DNA of 64,000 bases from Gemmata palustris (GCF_017939745.1 NZ_JAGKQQ010000001.1:4650001-4714000); one strand, 5' to 3'. Shown: positions 29,643-39,454, counted from the first letter of the stretch. Made by a program: numbers and translations. The notes: generated from the sequence alone by a model not told the origin.

Positions 29643-30340
29643 TTCTTGTTCTCCTTCGGCGCCGGGGCCGGTTGCTTCGTTTCGGGTGCTTTCGGGGCCG
29701 CGGCCTGGGAGCCCTCCGCCCCGCGCCCGGCGTTGGAGCCGCTCGGCACGAACCGGGACGCCTCCTCCGACAGCGGCGGGGCCGAAGACTTGAACAGCGT
29801 CTTCAGGGCGTCGTTGCCGAGGGCCATCGTCTTGTCGAGCCCGACCTTCTCTTTGTTGGTCGCGTACAGTTCCGGGAACCGCTTCTCGTTCGGGATCAGG
29901 TCTTCCGGGTGGATCTCGGGCGAGTTGCCGGTGGGCAGTTCCGGGCGCGTGATCGCGCGGGAATCCCCCGACCGCATCCGGAGCGGCTCGAGGCGCGGTT
30001 GGTCGACCTCGCCGCCGCGGTGAATGCGCCCCATGCGCGTGTTGATGTCCGCCTCGTTACGCGCCTTCGCTTGCGGGTGGGCGTTCGGGTCCACGATCGG
30101 CTTCGAGTACACGGAGAACAGGACCGTCACCGTGCCGAACGCGAGCACGAAGAACAGGACCACGAGCAGCGGCACGCTGAGCACGGTCTTGGTGTCGTAC
30201 TTGTCCTCTTCGTACCCCCGCTTGATCGTCTCCGCCGACGGCGGGCCGCTCAGGTCGTGGTCGTCGTGGGCCGGCGCGCCCGGCTCCTTCGGTGCGAGTT
30301 TCACGACCGGGTCTTGGGGTGAGGGATTAGTGCTGCTCAT
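29639..30340 (-). CDS. Single-pass membrane protein of unknown function in the complex III/oxidase operon
   Basis: A 233-residue protein with one membrane helix (VPLLVVLFFVLAFGTVTVLF, about residues 56-75). An acidic, His-containing cytoplasmic N-terminus (HDDHD) precedes it and a long, low-complexity Pro/Ala/Lys-rich outer part follows. No cofactor motif was found. It overlaps the actF stop region by 14 bases and the SCO gene by 4, so it is translated together with them. The position suggests a structural or assembly subunit of the complex III-caa3 supercomplex; that is inference. Confidence 0.85.
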   Translation of the reverse strand: MSSTNPSPQDPVVKLAPKEPGAPAHDDHDLSGPPSAETIKRGYEEDKYDTKTVLSVPLLVVLFFVLAFGTVTVLFSVYSKPIVDPNAHPQAKARNEADINTRMGRIHRGGEVDQPRLEPLRMRSGDSRAITRPELPTGNSPEIHPEDLIPNEKRFPELYATNKEKVGLDKTMALGNDALKTLFKSSAPPLSEEASRFVPSGSNAGRGAEGSQAAAPKAPETKQPAPAPKENKK

Positions 30341-31844
30341 GGTGGTGCCCCTCCGGCAGCAGGAACGCTTGGTTGTCCGGGAAAATCGGCCGCTGCTTCA
30401 ACTGGTAGACGAAGTACAGGAGCCACACCCCGCCGACCCCGAGGACCGCGCCCACGTCCATCAGGTACGTCGGGAAGCTCCCGTGCGCCGGGGCACTCGG
30501 GGCGACCCACCAGATCACGTCCACGGCGCAAATCACCATCAGGTACAGCGCGACGATCCGCAGCCGTTTCGGGTGCAGCTTGATGTTGCGGAACAGCAGC
30601 AGCACGAACGGCAGCGCGAAGTGCAGCGCGATCAGCGCCGCCGACACGAACCACCAGAACGACCGCGCGCCGTGCTCGTTCGACCGCTTCAGGAAGAACG
30701 GGATCTCTTCCGGCAGATTCCCGATCCACACCAGCATGAACTGGCTGAACGAGGTGTACGACCAGAACAGCGTGAACACGAGCATCAGCGTGGCCATGTC
30801 CAGTTGGAACTTGGGCCGCATGAACCCCTTGAACGGCGGCTTGTCCGCGATCAGCAGGAACATCGCCACGCCGAACGCCATCGTGGTGAGGAACGTGTTC
30901 ACGGAGAAGATCACCGGGAACATCGTGCTCGACCACCCCGGCTCGAGCGACATCGTCCACTGCGTCGCCGCGGACGTGGTGATGATCGCGAACAGGATCA
31001 GCCCCGGCCCCGAGATGTTCTGGAGCTTAATCAGCCCGCGGTCCACGACCCGCGGGTCGGTCGCGTTGGAGGTTTCCTTGCCCCACTTGTTGAGGAAGAA
31101 AATCAGGACACCCCACACGCTAAACACGATCACACTGTTGACGACGAACCCCGGCACCGAGAGGTAGCCGTAGATGTTCTCGTCGCGTTCTTTGCGCTCG
31201 GCCTCCTGGCGATCGGCGATGGCCTTGTTCAGGTGCAACTTGCCGAGTTTCTCGGCCTGCTGTCGCTTGTCGCCGGGGTCGGCGTGCGCGTCGTTCTTGA
31301 CGTCGTGCGCGTCGTGCTCCGCCGCGTGCGCCGGGCCGGACCACCAGTACGGCGAGAGCGGCGCCTCGTGCTTGTCGTCGTGGTACGCGACCGCGCCGAC
31401 GATCGGCAGGAACAGCACGATCGTGAGCGGCAGGGTCCGCGTCGCGGCCTCGAACGGGCGCGTGAGCAACAGCCCCCACGACGTTTTGGCGACGTACCGG
31501 ATCATGAGCAGCGCGAGCGCCCCGACCGGCAGGCTCAACCAGTAGGTGAACCCGGACAGGTACGCGACCATGAACCGCGACTTCGAGTCGTGAACTTCTT
31601 CGTCGGCGTGGGCCTTCTCCGCCTCGGCCTTCGCGAGACCGTCCGGTCCGCCCTCGGCCTTCGCCTTCTCGACCTTCGCGGCGGCGTCGACCGCGTGCGA
31701 ACTGGCCGCACCGTAGTTGATGAAGCCGACGATGGCGAACAGCACCCAGCCGGCGACGGCCATGATGAGCGCGACGCGGGTGTACCCGGACCAGTTGGGC
31801 TGGTCGGAGGGCGCCGGCGGTGCCGTAACGGGAGTATTACTCAC
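30327..31844 (-). CDS. actF: Alternative complex III subunit ActF (quinol:cytochrome c oxidoreductase, membrane)
   Basis: A 505-residue multipass protein, about ten helices. ActF belongs to the NrfD-like/PsrC-like membrane subunits of alternative complex III, which passes electrons from quinol to a c-type cytochrome. Seen segments: YWLSLPVGALALLMIRYVAK, ISGPGLILFAIITTSAATQW, EPGWSSTMFPVIF. A charged loop rich in His, Asp, Ala and Lys (about residues 165-225, HDDKHE and HAAEHDAHDVKNDAHAD) is an insertion and could bind metal. It overlaps actE by 4 bases. Confidence 0.92.
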   Translation of the reverse strand: MSNTPVTAPPAPSDQPNWSGYTRVALIMAVAGWVLFAIVGFINYGAASSHAVDAAAKVEKAKAEGGPDGLAKAEAEKAHADEEVHDSKSRFMVAYLSGFTYWLSLPVGALALLMIRYVAKTSWGLLLTRPFEAATRTLPLTIVLFLPIVGAVAYHDDKHEAPLSPYWWSGPAHAAEHDAHDVKNDAHADPGDKRQQAEKLGKLHLNKAIADRQEAERKERDENIYGYLSVPGFVVNSVIVFSVWGVLIFFLNKWGKETSNATDPRVVDRGLIKLQNISGPGLILFAIITTSAATQWTMSLEPGWSSTMFPVIFSVNTFLTTMAFGVAMFLLIADKPPFKGFMRPKFQLDMATLMLVFTLFWSYTSFSQFMLVWIGNLPEEIPFFLKRSNEHGARSFWWFVSAALIALHFALPFVLLLFRNIKLHPKRLRIVALYLMVICAVDVIWWVAPSAPAHGSFPTYLMDVGAVLGVGGVWLLYFVYQLKQRPIFPDNQAFLLPEGHHHEQH

Positions 31845-32695
31845 TTCTTACCTCCCGTCTCGTCGAGCAACTTCTTGATTTCGGGCGGCAGCTTCGCGGC
31901 GTCCGCGCGCTGGCTCAACTGCAACACCCGGATGTACGCAATGATCCGCCACCGGTCGTCGGCCGGGATCTGGGCCGAGTAACTCGGCATCCCGCCGTAC
32001 CCCTTCGTAATGACCTCGAAGTAGTACCCGACCGGGGCCTCGTCCATCGGCACGCGGTAGCCCCACAGCTTGTAGCCGCGGGACAGCCCAAGCCCCTCGT
32101 CCTTGTTCTTCGCCGCCACTTCGTCCGCGGCCACCGGCTTGGTGTGGAACGAGGTCGGCGTGAGGTAGCCGCGTTCCCAGATCTTCCCCTGCCCGTTCCC
32201 GAGCGGGCCGTGGCACACGGCACAGAAGATCGTGAACCGCTCCTGCCCGCGCTTCAGATCGGCCTGGGTGATCGCGAACGGGTACTCGTCCACGTACACC
32301 TTCGGCTTGCTCGCGTCCTTCGGGTCGAACCGCGGGCCACCGACCGACCGGAGAATCCGGTCCGCGTCGGCCAGGGGCGGGGTATCGAGTTTCGCGACCG
32401 GAACGCCGTACTCGTAAACCCGCTTCCACTCCTCCGCAGTCAAACCGGTCACGCGCGGATCGGTTTCGAGGCGCTGGGCGCGGTGGACGACGCCGCGCTC
32501 GAGCGGCCGGCTCGCGCGCCCGTCGGCGAAGAACTCGCTCCCCTCGAGCGGCCGGTAGTACGGCTGATCGGCCATTTTCTGGCGGCACCCGGCCGCGGCG
32601 GGGAGCAAAAAGGCAAAAGCGAAAAGGTAAAAACCGAGTGACCGGCTTCCCATTTTTCCTTTTTCCCTTGTGCCGTCACAAAGCGTGGTGGTCAT
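31841..32695 (-). CDS. actE: Alternative complex III subunit ActE (monoheme cytochrome c lipoprotein)
   Basis: A 284-residue exported cytochrome with one heme site, CAVCH. The start at 32695 has a strong AGGAGG seven bases upstream and forms an ATGA overlap with actD; an inner ATG at 32653 would give a shorter signal. The signal ends at a lipobox-like AAAGC. Family segments ERGVVHRAQR, YCxxCHGPLGNGQGKIWERGYL and MPSYSAQIPADDRW (axial Met) are clear. ActE is the heme exit of complex III toward the oxidase. Confidence 0.93.
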   Translation of the reverse strand: MTTTLCDGTREKGKMGSRSLGFYLFAFAFLLPAAAGCRQKMADQPYYRPLEGSEFFADGRASRPLERGVVHRAQRLETDPRVTGLTAEEWKRVYEYGVPVAKLDTPPLADADRILRSVGGPRFDPKDASKPKVYVDEYPFAITQADLKRGQERFTIFCAVCHGPLGNGQGKIWERGYLTPTSFHTKPVAADEVAAKNKDEGLGLSRGYKLWGYRVPMDEAPVGYYFEVITKGYGGMPSYSAQIPADDRWRIIAYIRVLQLSQRADAAKLPPEIKKLLDETGGKK

Positions 32696-33291
32696 TCCAT
32701 CACCTCCTCGACCGAGAGTGGGTGGAGGTCATTGAGGAACGCGCGGGTCGCGGCGCGATCGAATTTCGGGTCGGTCGCTTCGATGCACACGAAGAACCGG
32801 TCGCACGAGGCCCGATCGAACGTCTTGCTGTTGAACAGCGGGTGGTTGTAGCGCGGCAACCCGCAGATCGCCATGAAGCCGAACAACCCCGAGAGCGCGG
32901 TCGTGAGCACCATCATCTCGAACGTGATGGGCACGAACGACGGCCAACTGAAGTATGGGCGCCCGCCGATGTTGAGCGAGTAGCCCCAGGTGTTCGCCCA
33001 GTACTGCATGATGAACCCGGCGCACGCCCCGGTGAGGCCGCCGATGAACATCACCGGTCCCATTTCGGACTTCGGGAAGTTCAGCGCGTCGGCCGCTTCG
33101 CCCACCGGGTACGGGCTGTACGCGTCCAGGTGCGTGTAGCCGGCGGCGGTCGCCTTCGCGGTCGCGTGCGCCATCGCGTCGCCGGTTTCAAATTCGGCCA
33201 GGAGCCCGTAGGTCACGGGCATATCGGGGTCGGCGTGGCCGTGAGCGTGGCCCGGCTCGTGGCCGGTGCCGGGAACGACGGTCGTACTCAT
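32692..33291 (-). CDS. actD: Alternative complex III subunit ActD (membrane)
   Basis: A 199-residue protein with a His-rich N-terminus (GHEPGHAHGHADPD), a soluble part with GLLAEFETGDAM and HLDAYSPYPV, and two membrane helices (GPVMFIGGLTGACAGFIMQYW and FEMMVLTTALSGLFGFMAI). DAYSPYPV and NYPLNIGGRP-like segments (here SLNIGGRPYFSWPSFVPITFE in part) mark the ActD/DUF3341 family. Start at 33291 gives an ATGA overlap with actC. Stabilising subunit without cofactor in known structures. Confidence 0.93.
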   Translation of the reverse strand: MSTTVVPGTGHEPGHAHGHADPDMPVTYGLLAEFETGDAMAHATAKATAAGYTHLDAYSPYPVGEAADALNFPKSEMGPVMFIGGLTGACAGFIMQYWANTWGYSLNIGGRPYFSWPSFVPITFEMMVLTTALSGLFGFMAICGLPRYNHPLFNSKTFDRASCDRFFVCIEATDPKFDRAATRAFLNDLHPLSVEEVME

Positions 33292-34727
33292 GGTGCGTTC
33301 TCCATGATCGAGTGGCCGCCGCCGCCGCCCTGTTTCTTCGGCAGGAGCTCGCGCATCTCGGTGATCGAGATCATCGGCAGGTATCGGAGGAACAAGAAGA
33401 ACAGGAACAGGAACAGCCCGAGCGAGCCGACCATCGTGGCGTAGTCCCATACCGTCGGGGCGTAGTGGCCCCACGCGCTCGGCAGGTACTCGCGGGCCAG
33501 CGTGATTACGATCACGTACCGTTCGAACCACATCCCGATCAGCACCGAGATGCAGATCGCGGACATCCAGAACGGGCTGACGCGCATCTTCCGGGACCAC
33601 AGGGCCGTAAGCGGGAACACACAGTTGAACCCGATCAGGCACCAGTACGACCACCCGTAGGGGCCGAACATGCGCTCGATCGTCGTGCCCCACTCATAGA
33701 GTGTGTGCCCGTACCACGCCATCCAGAGTTCGCTGAAGTACCCGTAGGTGACAAGGAACCCGGTCGCCAACATCACCTTACCCATGATGTCGAGGTGGTG
33801 GTCGCTGAAGAAGTCTTCGAGCTTGTACCACCGGCGCACGGGGATCGCGATCAGCACCACCATCGCGAAACCGGAGTAGATCGCCCCCGCGACGAAGAAC
33901 GGCGGGAAGATCGTCGCGTGCCACAGCGGAACGATCGACACGGCGAAGTCGAACGACACGACCGTGTGAACCGAGAGCACGAGCGGCGTGCTGATGCCGC
34001 CGAGGATCAAATAGACCTTTTCGTATCGGCGCCAGTGGATCGCCGACCCGCGCCAGCCGAGCGCGAGCAGCCCGTAGGCGATGCGCTGCCACCGCTTCTT
34101 GGCCTGGTCGCGCAGGGCCGCGAGGTCGGGCACGAGGCCCAGGTACCAGAACACGAGCGACACGGTGAAGTACGTCGTAACGGCGAACACGTCCCACGTC
34201 AGCGGGCTGCGGAACTGCGGCCACACGCCGGCGACGTTCGGGAACGGGTAGAGCCAGTACGCGAACCACGGGCGGCCCATGTGTAGCAGCGGGAACAGAC
34301 CCGCGCACATGACCGCGAAGATGGTCATGGCCTCGCTGAACCGGTTGATCGACGTGCGCCACTTCTGGTGCAGCAGGAGCAGCACGGCGGAGATCAGCGT
34401 ACCGGCGTGGCCGATGCCGATCCACCACACGAAGTTGACGATCGCGAAGCCCCAGGCCACCGGGACGTTGATGCCCCAGATCCCGACGCCCATGTAGAAC
34501 AGCCAGCACACCGCGAGCGCCAGCACCTGCAGCATGGCGAAGCCGGCCAGGAAGCCGATCCACCAGCCGCGCGGGTGGTTGCCGTCGAGGACGACGTTAC
34601 CGATCGCGTTGCCGACCGTCACCAAGTTGTGCGGCTGCCCGGTATGCACGCTCTTGACGAGCGGGTGCATCTCGGGTTCGAGCGGCAGCTCGGTCGATCG
34701 AGCAGGGGGTAGTTCCGCTGTCGCCAC
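33288..34727 (-). CDS. actC: Alternative complex III subunit ActC (NrfD/PsrC-like quinol-binding membrane subunit)
   Basis: A 479-residue multipass protein, the quinol-side membrane subunit. Conserved pieces: [54 protein letters not shown] and [24 protein letters not shown] at 34727 has an AGAGGGA site 5 bases upstream and is taken as the start; an ATG at 34745 lies 18 bases further up but has no ribosome site and abuts a palindrome. ActC pairs with ActB in passing electrons from quinol to the Fe-S clusters. Confidence 0.92.
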   Translation of the reverse strand: MATAELPPARSTELPLEPEMHPLVKSVHTGQPHNLVTVGNAIGNVVLDGNHPRGWWIGFLAGFAMLQVLALAVCWLFYMGVGIWGINVPVAWGFAIVNFVWWIGIGHAGTLISAVLLLLHQKWRTSINRFSEAMTIFAVMCAGLFPLLHMGRPWFAYWLYPFPNVAGVWPQFRSPLTWDVFAVTTYFTVSLVFWYLGLVPDLAALRDQAKKRWQRIAYGLLALGWRGSAIHWRRYEKVYLILGGISTPLVLSVHTVVSFDFAVSIVPLWHATIFPPFFVAGAIYSGFAMVVLIAIPVRRWYKLEDFFSDHHLDIMGKVMLATGFLVTYGYFSELWMAWYGHTLYEWGTTIERMFGPYGWSYWCLIGFNCVFPLTALWSRKMRVSPFWMSAICISVLIGMWFERYVIVITLAREYLPSAWGHYAPTVWDYATMVGSLGLFLFLFFLFLRYLPMISITEMRELLPKKQGGGGGHSIMENAP

Positions 34728-34747
34728 GTCAGTCCCTCTAGGCATTC

Positions 34748-34811
34748 TTGTGGGGCAGGCGTTTTAGCCTGCCAGAGCCGAGCCACAGCGGGCCGAGCGC
34801 CCGCCCCACAA
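34748..34811. repeat. REP-like palindromic element between actB and actC
   Basis: A 64-bp element with outer arms ttgtggggc (34748-34756) and gccccacaa (34803-34811) and an inner hairpin ggcaggc-gtttta-gcctgcc (34754-34773). It fills most of the gap between the actB stop at 34817 and the actC start. The form is that of a dispersed GC-rich palindrome. In an operon it could stabilise the upstream actA-actB mRNA and set a step in expression before actC. Confidence 0.75.
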
Positions 34812-34816
34812 ACAAG

Positions 34817-37800
34817 TCACTTCGGCATCGCGGGGTTCGGGTTGCGAATCGCGGCCATGTGCGTGAGCCGCGGGCGGGTGTTCAGTTCGGCCAAGAGCCC
34901 GTAGTTCGCGGGCTCGTTCTTCCACCGGGCGACCGCGCTGTCGGCGTCGTTCAGGTCGCCGAACACGATCGCCCCGGACGGGCACGCGGACTGGCACGCG
35001 GTCAGAATTTCGCCGTCGCGGATCGGGCGCTGTTCGCGCTCGGCCACGATCTCCGCCCCGCGAATGCGCTGCACGCAGAAGGTACACTTCTCCATCACGC
35101 CGCGGCTGCGGACCGACACGTCCGGGTTGCGCCCGAGCTTCAGCGTGTCGGTGCTCCAGTCGTTCCCCTCGAACGTGAGGAAGTTGAACCGGCGCACCTT
35201 GTACGGGCAGTTGTTGGAGCAGTACCGGGTGCCGACGCACCGGTTGTAGGTCATGTCGTTGAGGCCGTCGGCCGAGTGGACCGTCGCCCCGACCGGGCAG
35301 ACGATCTCGCACGGGGCGTTCTCGCACTGCACGCACATGACCGGCTGAAAGTACGTCTTGATCGCGCCCGCGTCCTTCGCGCCCTTCATGTCGGCCGTGG
35401 TGCTCTCGTAGTACCGGTCGATGCGGATCCAGTGCATCTCGCGGCCCCGGGTCACCTGCCGCTTGCCGACGACCGGGATGTTGTTCTCGCTGACGCACGC
35501 GATCACGCACGCGCTGCACCCGTTACAGGCGCTCAGGTCGATCGCCATGCCCCAGCGCCGGCGCTGGGCGTCCTTGAGGTCCGGGTACAGCCCCTCGGCG
35601 GGCTGGTACATGTTCAGCGGGTGCAACCGCTCGTCGTGCGGGTGGTGAGCGTTCTTGCCGTCCTTCTGCTTCGGGAGCGGCGTGTTCTGGTTGATCTCGA
35701 GCGTTTCGCCCGCGGCCATCGGCGGGATCTTCGCGAACGCCGGGTTGTGCTTGTACTCGTCCAGGCTCCCCTTGCGAACCGGCTTGCGGTCGAGCAACTT
35801 CCCGGAAACCGGGTCCTTCTCCGCCATCGCCCAGTGGCCCTGGGTACACGCGAGAACGTACTTGGCCCCCGCGACGACGCTCACCTTGGCGCCCGCGACC
35901 CACGGGGCCGTAGAAGTGCGGATCGGGTAGGCGTTGAACCCGCGAACCGGCTTGCCGTCAACGTTCAGTTCGTCCGGCGTGGTCGCGATCCGCCCGACGG
36001 CCCCGCCGTCGCGCCCGTGGCCGAGGTGAACCGTGATGGCCCCGTCCGCGTGTCCGGGCAGAATCCACACCGGCGCCTTGATCTTCTTACCGCCGACTTC
36101 GATTTCGATGACGCCGACTTCGGCCCGACCGTGCTCCCCGGCGCCCTTGTTCCACTCGTAATAGGTTTCCATGATGCCGAGAGTGTCGGCGGTCTTCGGG
36201 CTCAAGAACGCGGCGTTGTCCCACGAAATCTTGGTCAGCGGCTTGGGCAGTTCCTGGAGCCAGCCGTTGTTCGCGAACCGACCGTCGTGCAGCGACGGGC
36301 AGGCGCGAATATTGAGTTCGTAAGCGTTCGCCCCCTGAATGGGCGGGGAGGCCGGGGCGTCCGCGGCCCAGTTCGGCACGAGGACCGCGGGAACCGCCGC
36401 GGGCGCGGATCCGGCAACGACACCGGACCGCACCGACTCCTGCCAGAAGGTCTCGAACGCTTCGGTCCGCTTCTGCCCCGTGAACCACGCCCGCCAAGTT
36501 GCGCGAACGACGTCGAGCGGGTCGCGCGAGGCCGCCGGAACCCCCGGTTCGTCTTTCAGCAGGGCGGCGAGGAGCTCGATCGCGGACTTGCCGTGGTGCA
36601 GCGGCGCGATGAGCGGTTGCTGAACCGAGGCCGTCCCATCGTGCCCGCGGATGTCGCCCCAGGCTTCGAGGTAGTGGGCCTCGTTGACGTGCCACTCGCA
36701 CAGCACACCGGTCTCGTCCTGGCGCTGACCGAGGTGGAACGTGAGCTTGGTCTTGTCCTTCGCCAGCGACGCGAGGGCGCCGGCGAAGTCGATGTCGGCC
36801 GGCGCGGTGAACACGGGGTTCGCCTCGCCGATAATCAGGAGCACGTCGACCTGCCCCGCGGCCATCTCAGCGGCGAGCGCCTTCAGGTCGCCCATCTTGC
36901 CCGCGACGGCCACCTCGGGCGACGGCGCGAGGCTCACCGTCTGACCGATGTTACCCAGGTGAGCGTTGATCGCGAACGCGAGAGCGTGCAGCGACGCCGG
37001 CGCGTGATCGCCGACCACAACGATCGTCTTCCCCTTGCGGGCGGCCGATTTAAGATCGGCCGCGAGCGGTTTGATCCACGCCTTCGCTTCGTCAGGCAGC
37101 GCCCCGCCGGCCGGCGTACCGGCCACGCCGAGTTCGGTCGCCAGGGCACGAGCGAACGTTTCGAGTTGAGCACTCAGGAGCGGCAACCGGTGGTCCGCGA
37201 CGGCCCCGGTGTTGGTCGGCATGCACTCGACCGCGTACAGTCGACTGATTTGGTCGGCCAGCACGCCCTCGAGCAGACGCTTGCCCTCGGCGATAGCCTT
37301 CGCGTCTTTGCCGTGTTCGCGGATCTTGCGACGATCGGCGAAATCGCGGCTGTAGCGAACGTGTCCCGGCCCGCTCCCGAGGAAGTCGGCGTCGAGCGAG
37401 AGGATGACGTCCGCTTTGAGGAAATCGTAAGTCGCCCGGAGTGCCACACCGTTCGGCGAGCCGAACGCCTTCGCGGTACCGGCCCGAACGTTCTCACTGC
37501 TGATCGGGTCGTACTGAACCCACTTCGAGTTCGGGAACGCGGTGAACAGCTTCGCGATTTGCCCGCCGAGCGTCGGCGAGGTCGTCGTCTCGCTCAGGAT
37601 GCGGATCTTAACGCCCGCGTTCGCGGCGCCGCCCGGATAGAGTTTTGCACGGAGCGCGGCGAGGGCCTCATCGTAGCCGGCGCTGATACCGCGACGGGTG
37701 ACACCTCGCGAACGGTCCGGGTCGTAAAGATCAAGAACAGACGCGAGCGCGTGAATACTCGCCCCGCCGAGGCTGGACGCGCTGTCCGGGTTCCCCTCGA

Positions 37801-38170
37801 CCTTGGTCGGCCGCCCTTCGTTACTGCGGACCAACACGCCCTGTCCGTAACCGCCGAACGGAGCAGACGTTGCGAAGTAGAGCGGGACGCCGGGAACGAT
37901 TTCGTCGGGCTGCGTCGTGTAAGCAACGATCTTGCGCTGCGACGCGGGTCGGATGTTACACCCGACGCCGGTCGAGAGCGCGAGGGACGCCCCCATGAGC
38001 GTGAGGAACCGGCGGCGACTCGGCTCGTCCACGAACTCGGTCGCCCCTTCGGGGAACTCGTTCAGGGCCGCGGCCTGATACTCCGGCGAGGCCGCAAGCT
38101 CATCCAGCCCGCGCCACATGGGGAGCGGGGCGGGTTCGGTCGCGGGAGTTTCCGTGCGGTCGGGATTCAT
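34817..38170 (-). CDS. actB: Alternative complex III subunit ActB (molybdopterin-like plus Fe-S protein, Tat-exported)
   Basis: A 1117-residue fusion of the B1 (molybdopterin oxidoreductase-like) and B2 (four-cluster ferredoxin) parts. A Tat signal, SRRRFLTLMG (51-60), lies after a 50-residue leader. In known complex III structures B1 has no molybdenum cofactor. The C-terminal quarter has four Cys groups for Fe-S clusters: CNGCSACVIAC, CVQCENAPCEIVC, CVGTRYCSNNCPYKV and CTFCVQRI with a later CQSACP. The clusters form a wire from the quinol site to heme subunit ActA. Longest gene of the operon, second after actA. Confidence 0.95.
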   Translation of the reverse strand: MNPDRTETPATEPAPLPMWRGLDELAASPEYQAAALNEFPEGATEFVDEPSRRRFLTLMGASLALSTGVGCNIRPASQRKIVAYTTQPDEIVPGVPLYFATSAPFGGYGQGVLVRSNEGRPTKVEGNPDSASSLGGASIHALASVLDLYDPDRSRGVTRRGISAGYDEALAALRAKLYPGGAANAGVKIRILSETTTSPTLGGQIAKLFTAFPNSKWVQYDPISSENVRAGTAKAFGSPNGVALRATYDFLKADVILSLDADFLGSGPGHVRYSRDFADRRKIREHGKDAKAIAEGKRLLEGVLADQISRLYAVECMPTNTGAVADHRLPLLSAQLETFARALATELGVAGTPAGGALPDEAKAWIKPLAADLKSAARKGKTIVVVGDHAPASLHALAFAINAHLGNIGQTVSLAPSPEVAVAGKMGDLKALAAEMAAGQVDVLLIIGEANPVFTAPADIDFAGALASLAKDKTKLTFHLGQRQDETGVLCEWHVNEAHYLEAWGDIRGHDGTASVQQPLIAPLHHGKSAIELLAALLKDEPGVPAASRDPLDVVRATWRAWFTGQKRTEAFETFWQESVRSGVVAGSAPAAVPAVLVPNWAADAPASPPIQGANAYELNIRACPSLHDGRFANNGWLQELPKPLTKISWDNAAFLSPKTADTLGIMETYYEWNKGAGEHGRAEVGVIEIEVGGKKIKAPVWILPGHADGAITVHLGHGRDGGAVGRIATTPDELNVDGKPVRGFNAYPIRTSTAPWVAGAKVSVVAGAKYVLACTQGHWAMAEKDPVSGKLLDRKPVRKGSLDEYKHNPAFAKIPPMAAGETLEINQNTPLPKQKDGKNAHHPHDERLHPLNMYQPAEGLYPDLKDAQRRRWGMAIDLSACNGCSACVIACVSENNIPVVGKRQVTRGREMHWIRIDRYYESTTADMKGAKDAGAIKTYFQPVMCVQCENAPCEIVCPVGATVHSADGLNDMTYNRCVGTRYCSNNCPYKVRRFNFLTFEGNDWSTDTLKLGRNPDVSVRSRGVMEKCTFCVQRIRGAEIVAEREQRPIRDGEILTACQSACPSGAIVFGDLNDADSAVARWKNEPANYGLLAELNTRPRLTHMAAIRNPNPAMPK

Positions 38171-38271
38171 CGCTACCTCGCGTTAGCTCTTGGCTCTTTC
38201 GCTACGGGCTGTTAGCCGGGCGACACACCTCCGACGGCGGGCCAACAGCTAACCAGTCCGGCTAACAGCTA

Positions 38272-39021
38272 CTACCTGTGGCACATGGAGCAGTTGGTGA
38301 GCGTGACCGCGTCGCGAACGTGGTACTGCTCCTTCAGCAGGAGCCCCAGTTCCTTCTGGCTCGTGGGGCGCGGCGTACCGATCAGCGGGTTGAGCGTGCC
38401 GTCGGGCAGCCGACCCGACTTCGGGAAGTCCTCTGCCGTCCAGTCCGCCGGCTTCTTCGGGTCGTAGGTCATGCTGAAGACCTCCGACTTCGGGCGCAGG
38501 TTCTTCTCGGGGGCCCGGTGGCACGCGATGCACCACTCCATCAGGAGCGTGCTGTTCTGCCGCGTCAGGTTCATCTGATCGAGCTGCCCGTGGCACGACG
38601 CGCACCCGACGCCCTTGGCGACGTGGATGGAGTGATTGAAGTAGGCGTAGTGCGGCAGGTTGTGGACCCGAACCCACTCGATCGGCTTGTCTTCCTTGTA
38701 ACTGTTGCGCACCGGCTCCAACAGGTCGGCCCCCTGCCAGATCTGCTGGTGACAGTTCATACACGTCTTGGTCGGCGGGACGTTCGCGAACCCGGACGAC
38801 TCGACCGACGTGTGACAGTAGACACAGTGAATCCCGAGCTGCCCGACGTGGTGCCCGTGACTGAACGCGACCGGCTGCGGCGGGGTCTCGCCCATACCCG
38901 TCGCGTAGCTCGACCGGTAGAACGCGGCGCCCGTCACGCCCGTCGCCCCGGCCAAAAGCGGCGCGGCGAGGACGAGCATCTTGGTGATCGGGTTCAGCGC
39001 TTTCGGGAAGATCTGGGGCAT
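38272..39021 (-). CDS. actA: Alternative complex III subunit ActA (pentaheme cytochrome c)
   Basis: A 249-residue protein with one N-terminal membrane segment (KMLVLAAPLLAGATGVTGAAF) and five CXXCH heme sites: CVYCH, CMNCH, CASCH, CIACH and CSMCH. Further His such as HGHH and NHSIH supply axial ligands. Five hemes and the anchor match ActA, the electron-entry cytochrome subunit facing the periplasm. Near the start of the act operon, preceded only by the small membrane protein at 39125-39454. Confidence 0.95.
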   Translation of the reverse strand: MPQIFPKALNPITKMLVLAAPLLAGATGVTGAAFYRSSYATGMGETPPQPVAFSHGHHVGQLGIHCVYCHTSVESSGFANVPPTKTCMNCHQQIWQGADLLEPVRNSYKEDKPIEWVRVHNLPHYAYFNHSIHVAKGVGCASCHGQLDQMNLTRQNSTLLMEWCIACHRAPEKNLRPKSEVFSMTYDPKKPADWTAEDFPKSGRLPDGTLNPLIGTPRPTSQKELGLLLKEQYHVRDAVTLTNCSMCHR

Positions 39022-39124
39022 CGCGAGCCACCTTTCCTACGTATCCGACTCAAACCCGTCGAGCACCGGCCAGACGCGCACCCGCAGCGCGGGCGAGCGG
39101 CACGCTACAACTCCGCTCCGGCAC

Positions 39125-39454
39125 TCACCACAGCCACGGGAGCGAGTCCCACTGGGCGTACCGCAAACCCTGGTTCAGCGTAACCGTGATCGAGAGGCTG
39201 GTCGCGCACAGAATGGTGCCGACCATCGCGTAGTTCTCGCCGCGGAGCCCGCCCTTCACGCCCCGCAGGACCGAGATCAGGCCGAGCGTCAGGCCGACGG
39301 TCGAGAGGATCGAGGTGAACGGCGTCCACCAGAACACGCACGCGGAGAAGAACCCCATGCCCACCGACGCGGTGGCCATCCCGCGAGCGACGTAGGAGTC
39401 GTTCGGCGAGCGGGCGCCGGTAACGGGTGCGGGAGTTGTTGAGGGATGATCCAC
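39125..39454 (-). CDS. Small DUF4190-like membrane protein, first gene of the respiratory operon
   Basis: A 109-residue protein with two hydrophobic segments (GMGFFSACVFWWTPFTSILSTVGLTLGLIS region, and AMVGTILCATSLSITVTL). The glycine-rich layout around GLTLGLISVLRGVKGGLRGENYAMVG follows DUF4190 proteins. A GTG at 39454 with GGAGG seven bases upstream is taken as start; two ATG codons further up lack a good site. It is about 100 bases upstream of actA on the same strand. Role unknown. Confidence 0.75.
   Translation of the reverse strand: MDHPSTTPAPVTGARSPNDSYVARGMATASVGMGFFSACVFWWTPFTSILSTVGLTLGLISVLRGVKGGLRGENYAMVGTILCATSLSITVTLNQGLRYAQWDSLPWLW

Noticed and set aside
34748..38215. Open frame of 1155 codons opposite actB
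   Set aside because: Antisense shadow in a GC-rich gene: Arg-, Val- and Gly-rich with no domain, while actB has clear Fe-S motifs and a Tat signal.
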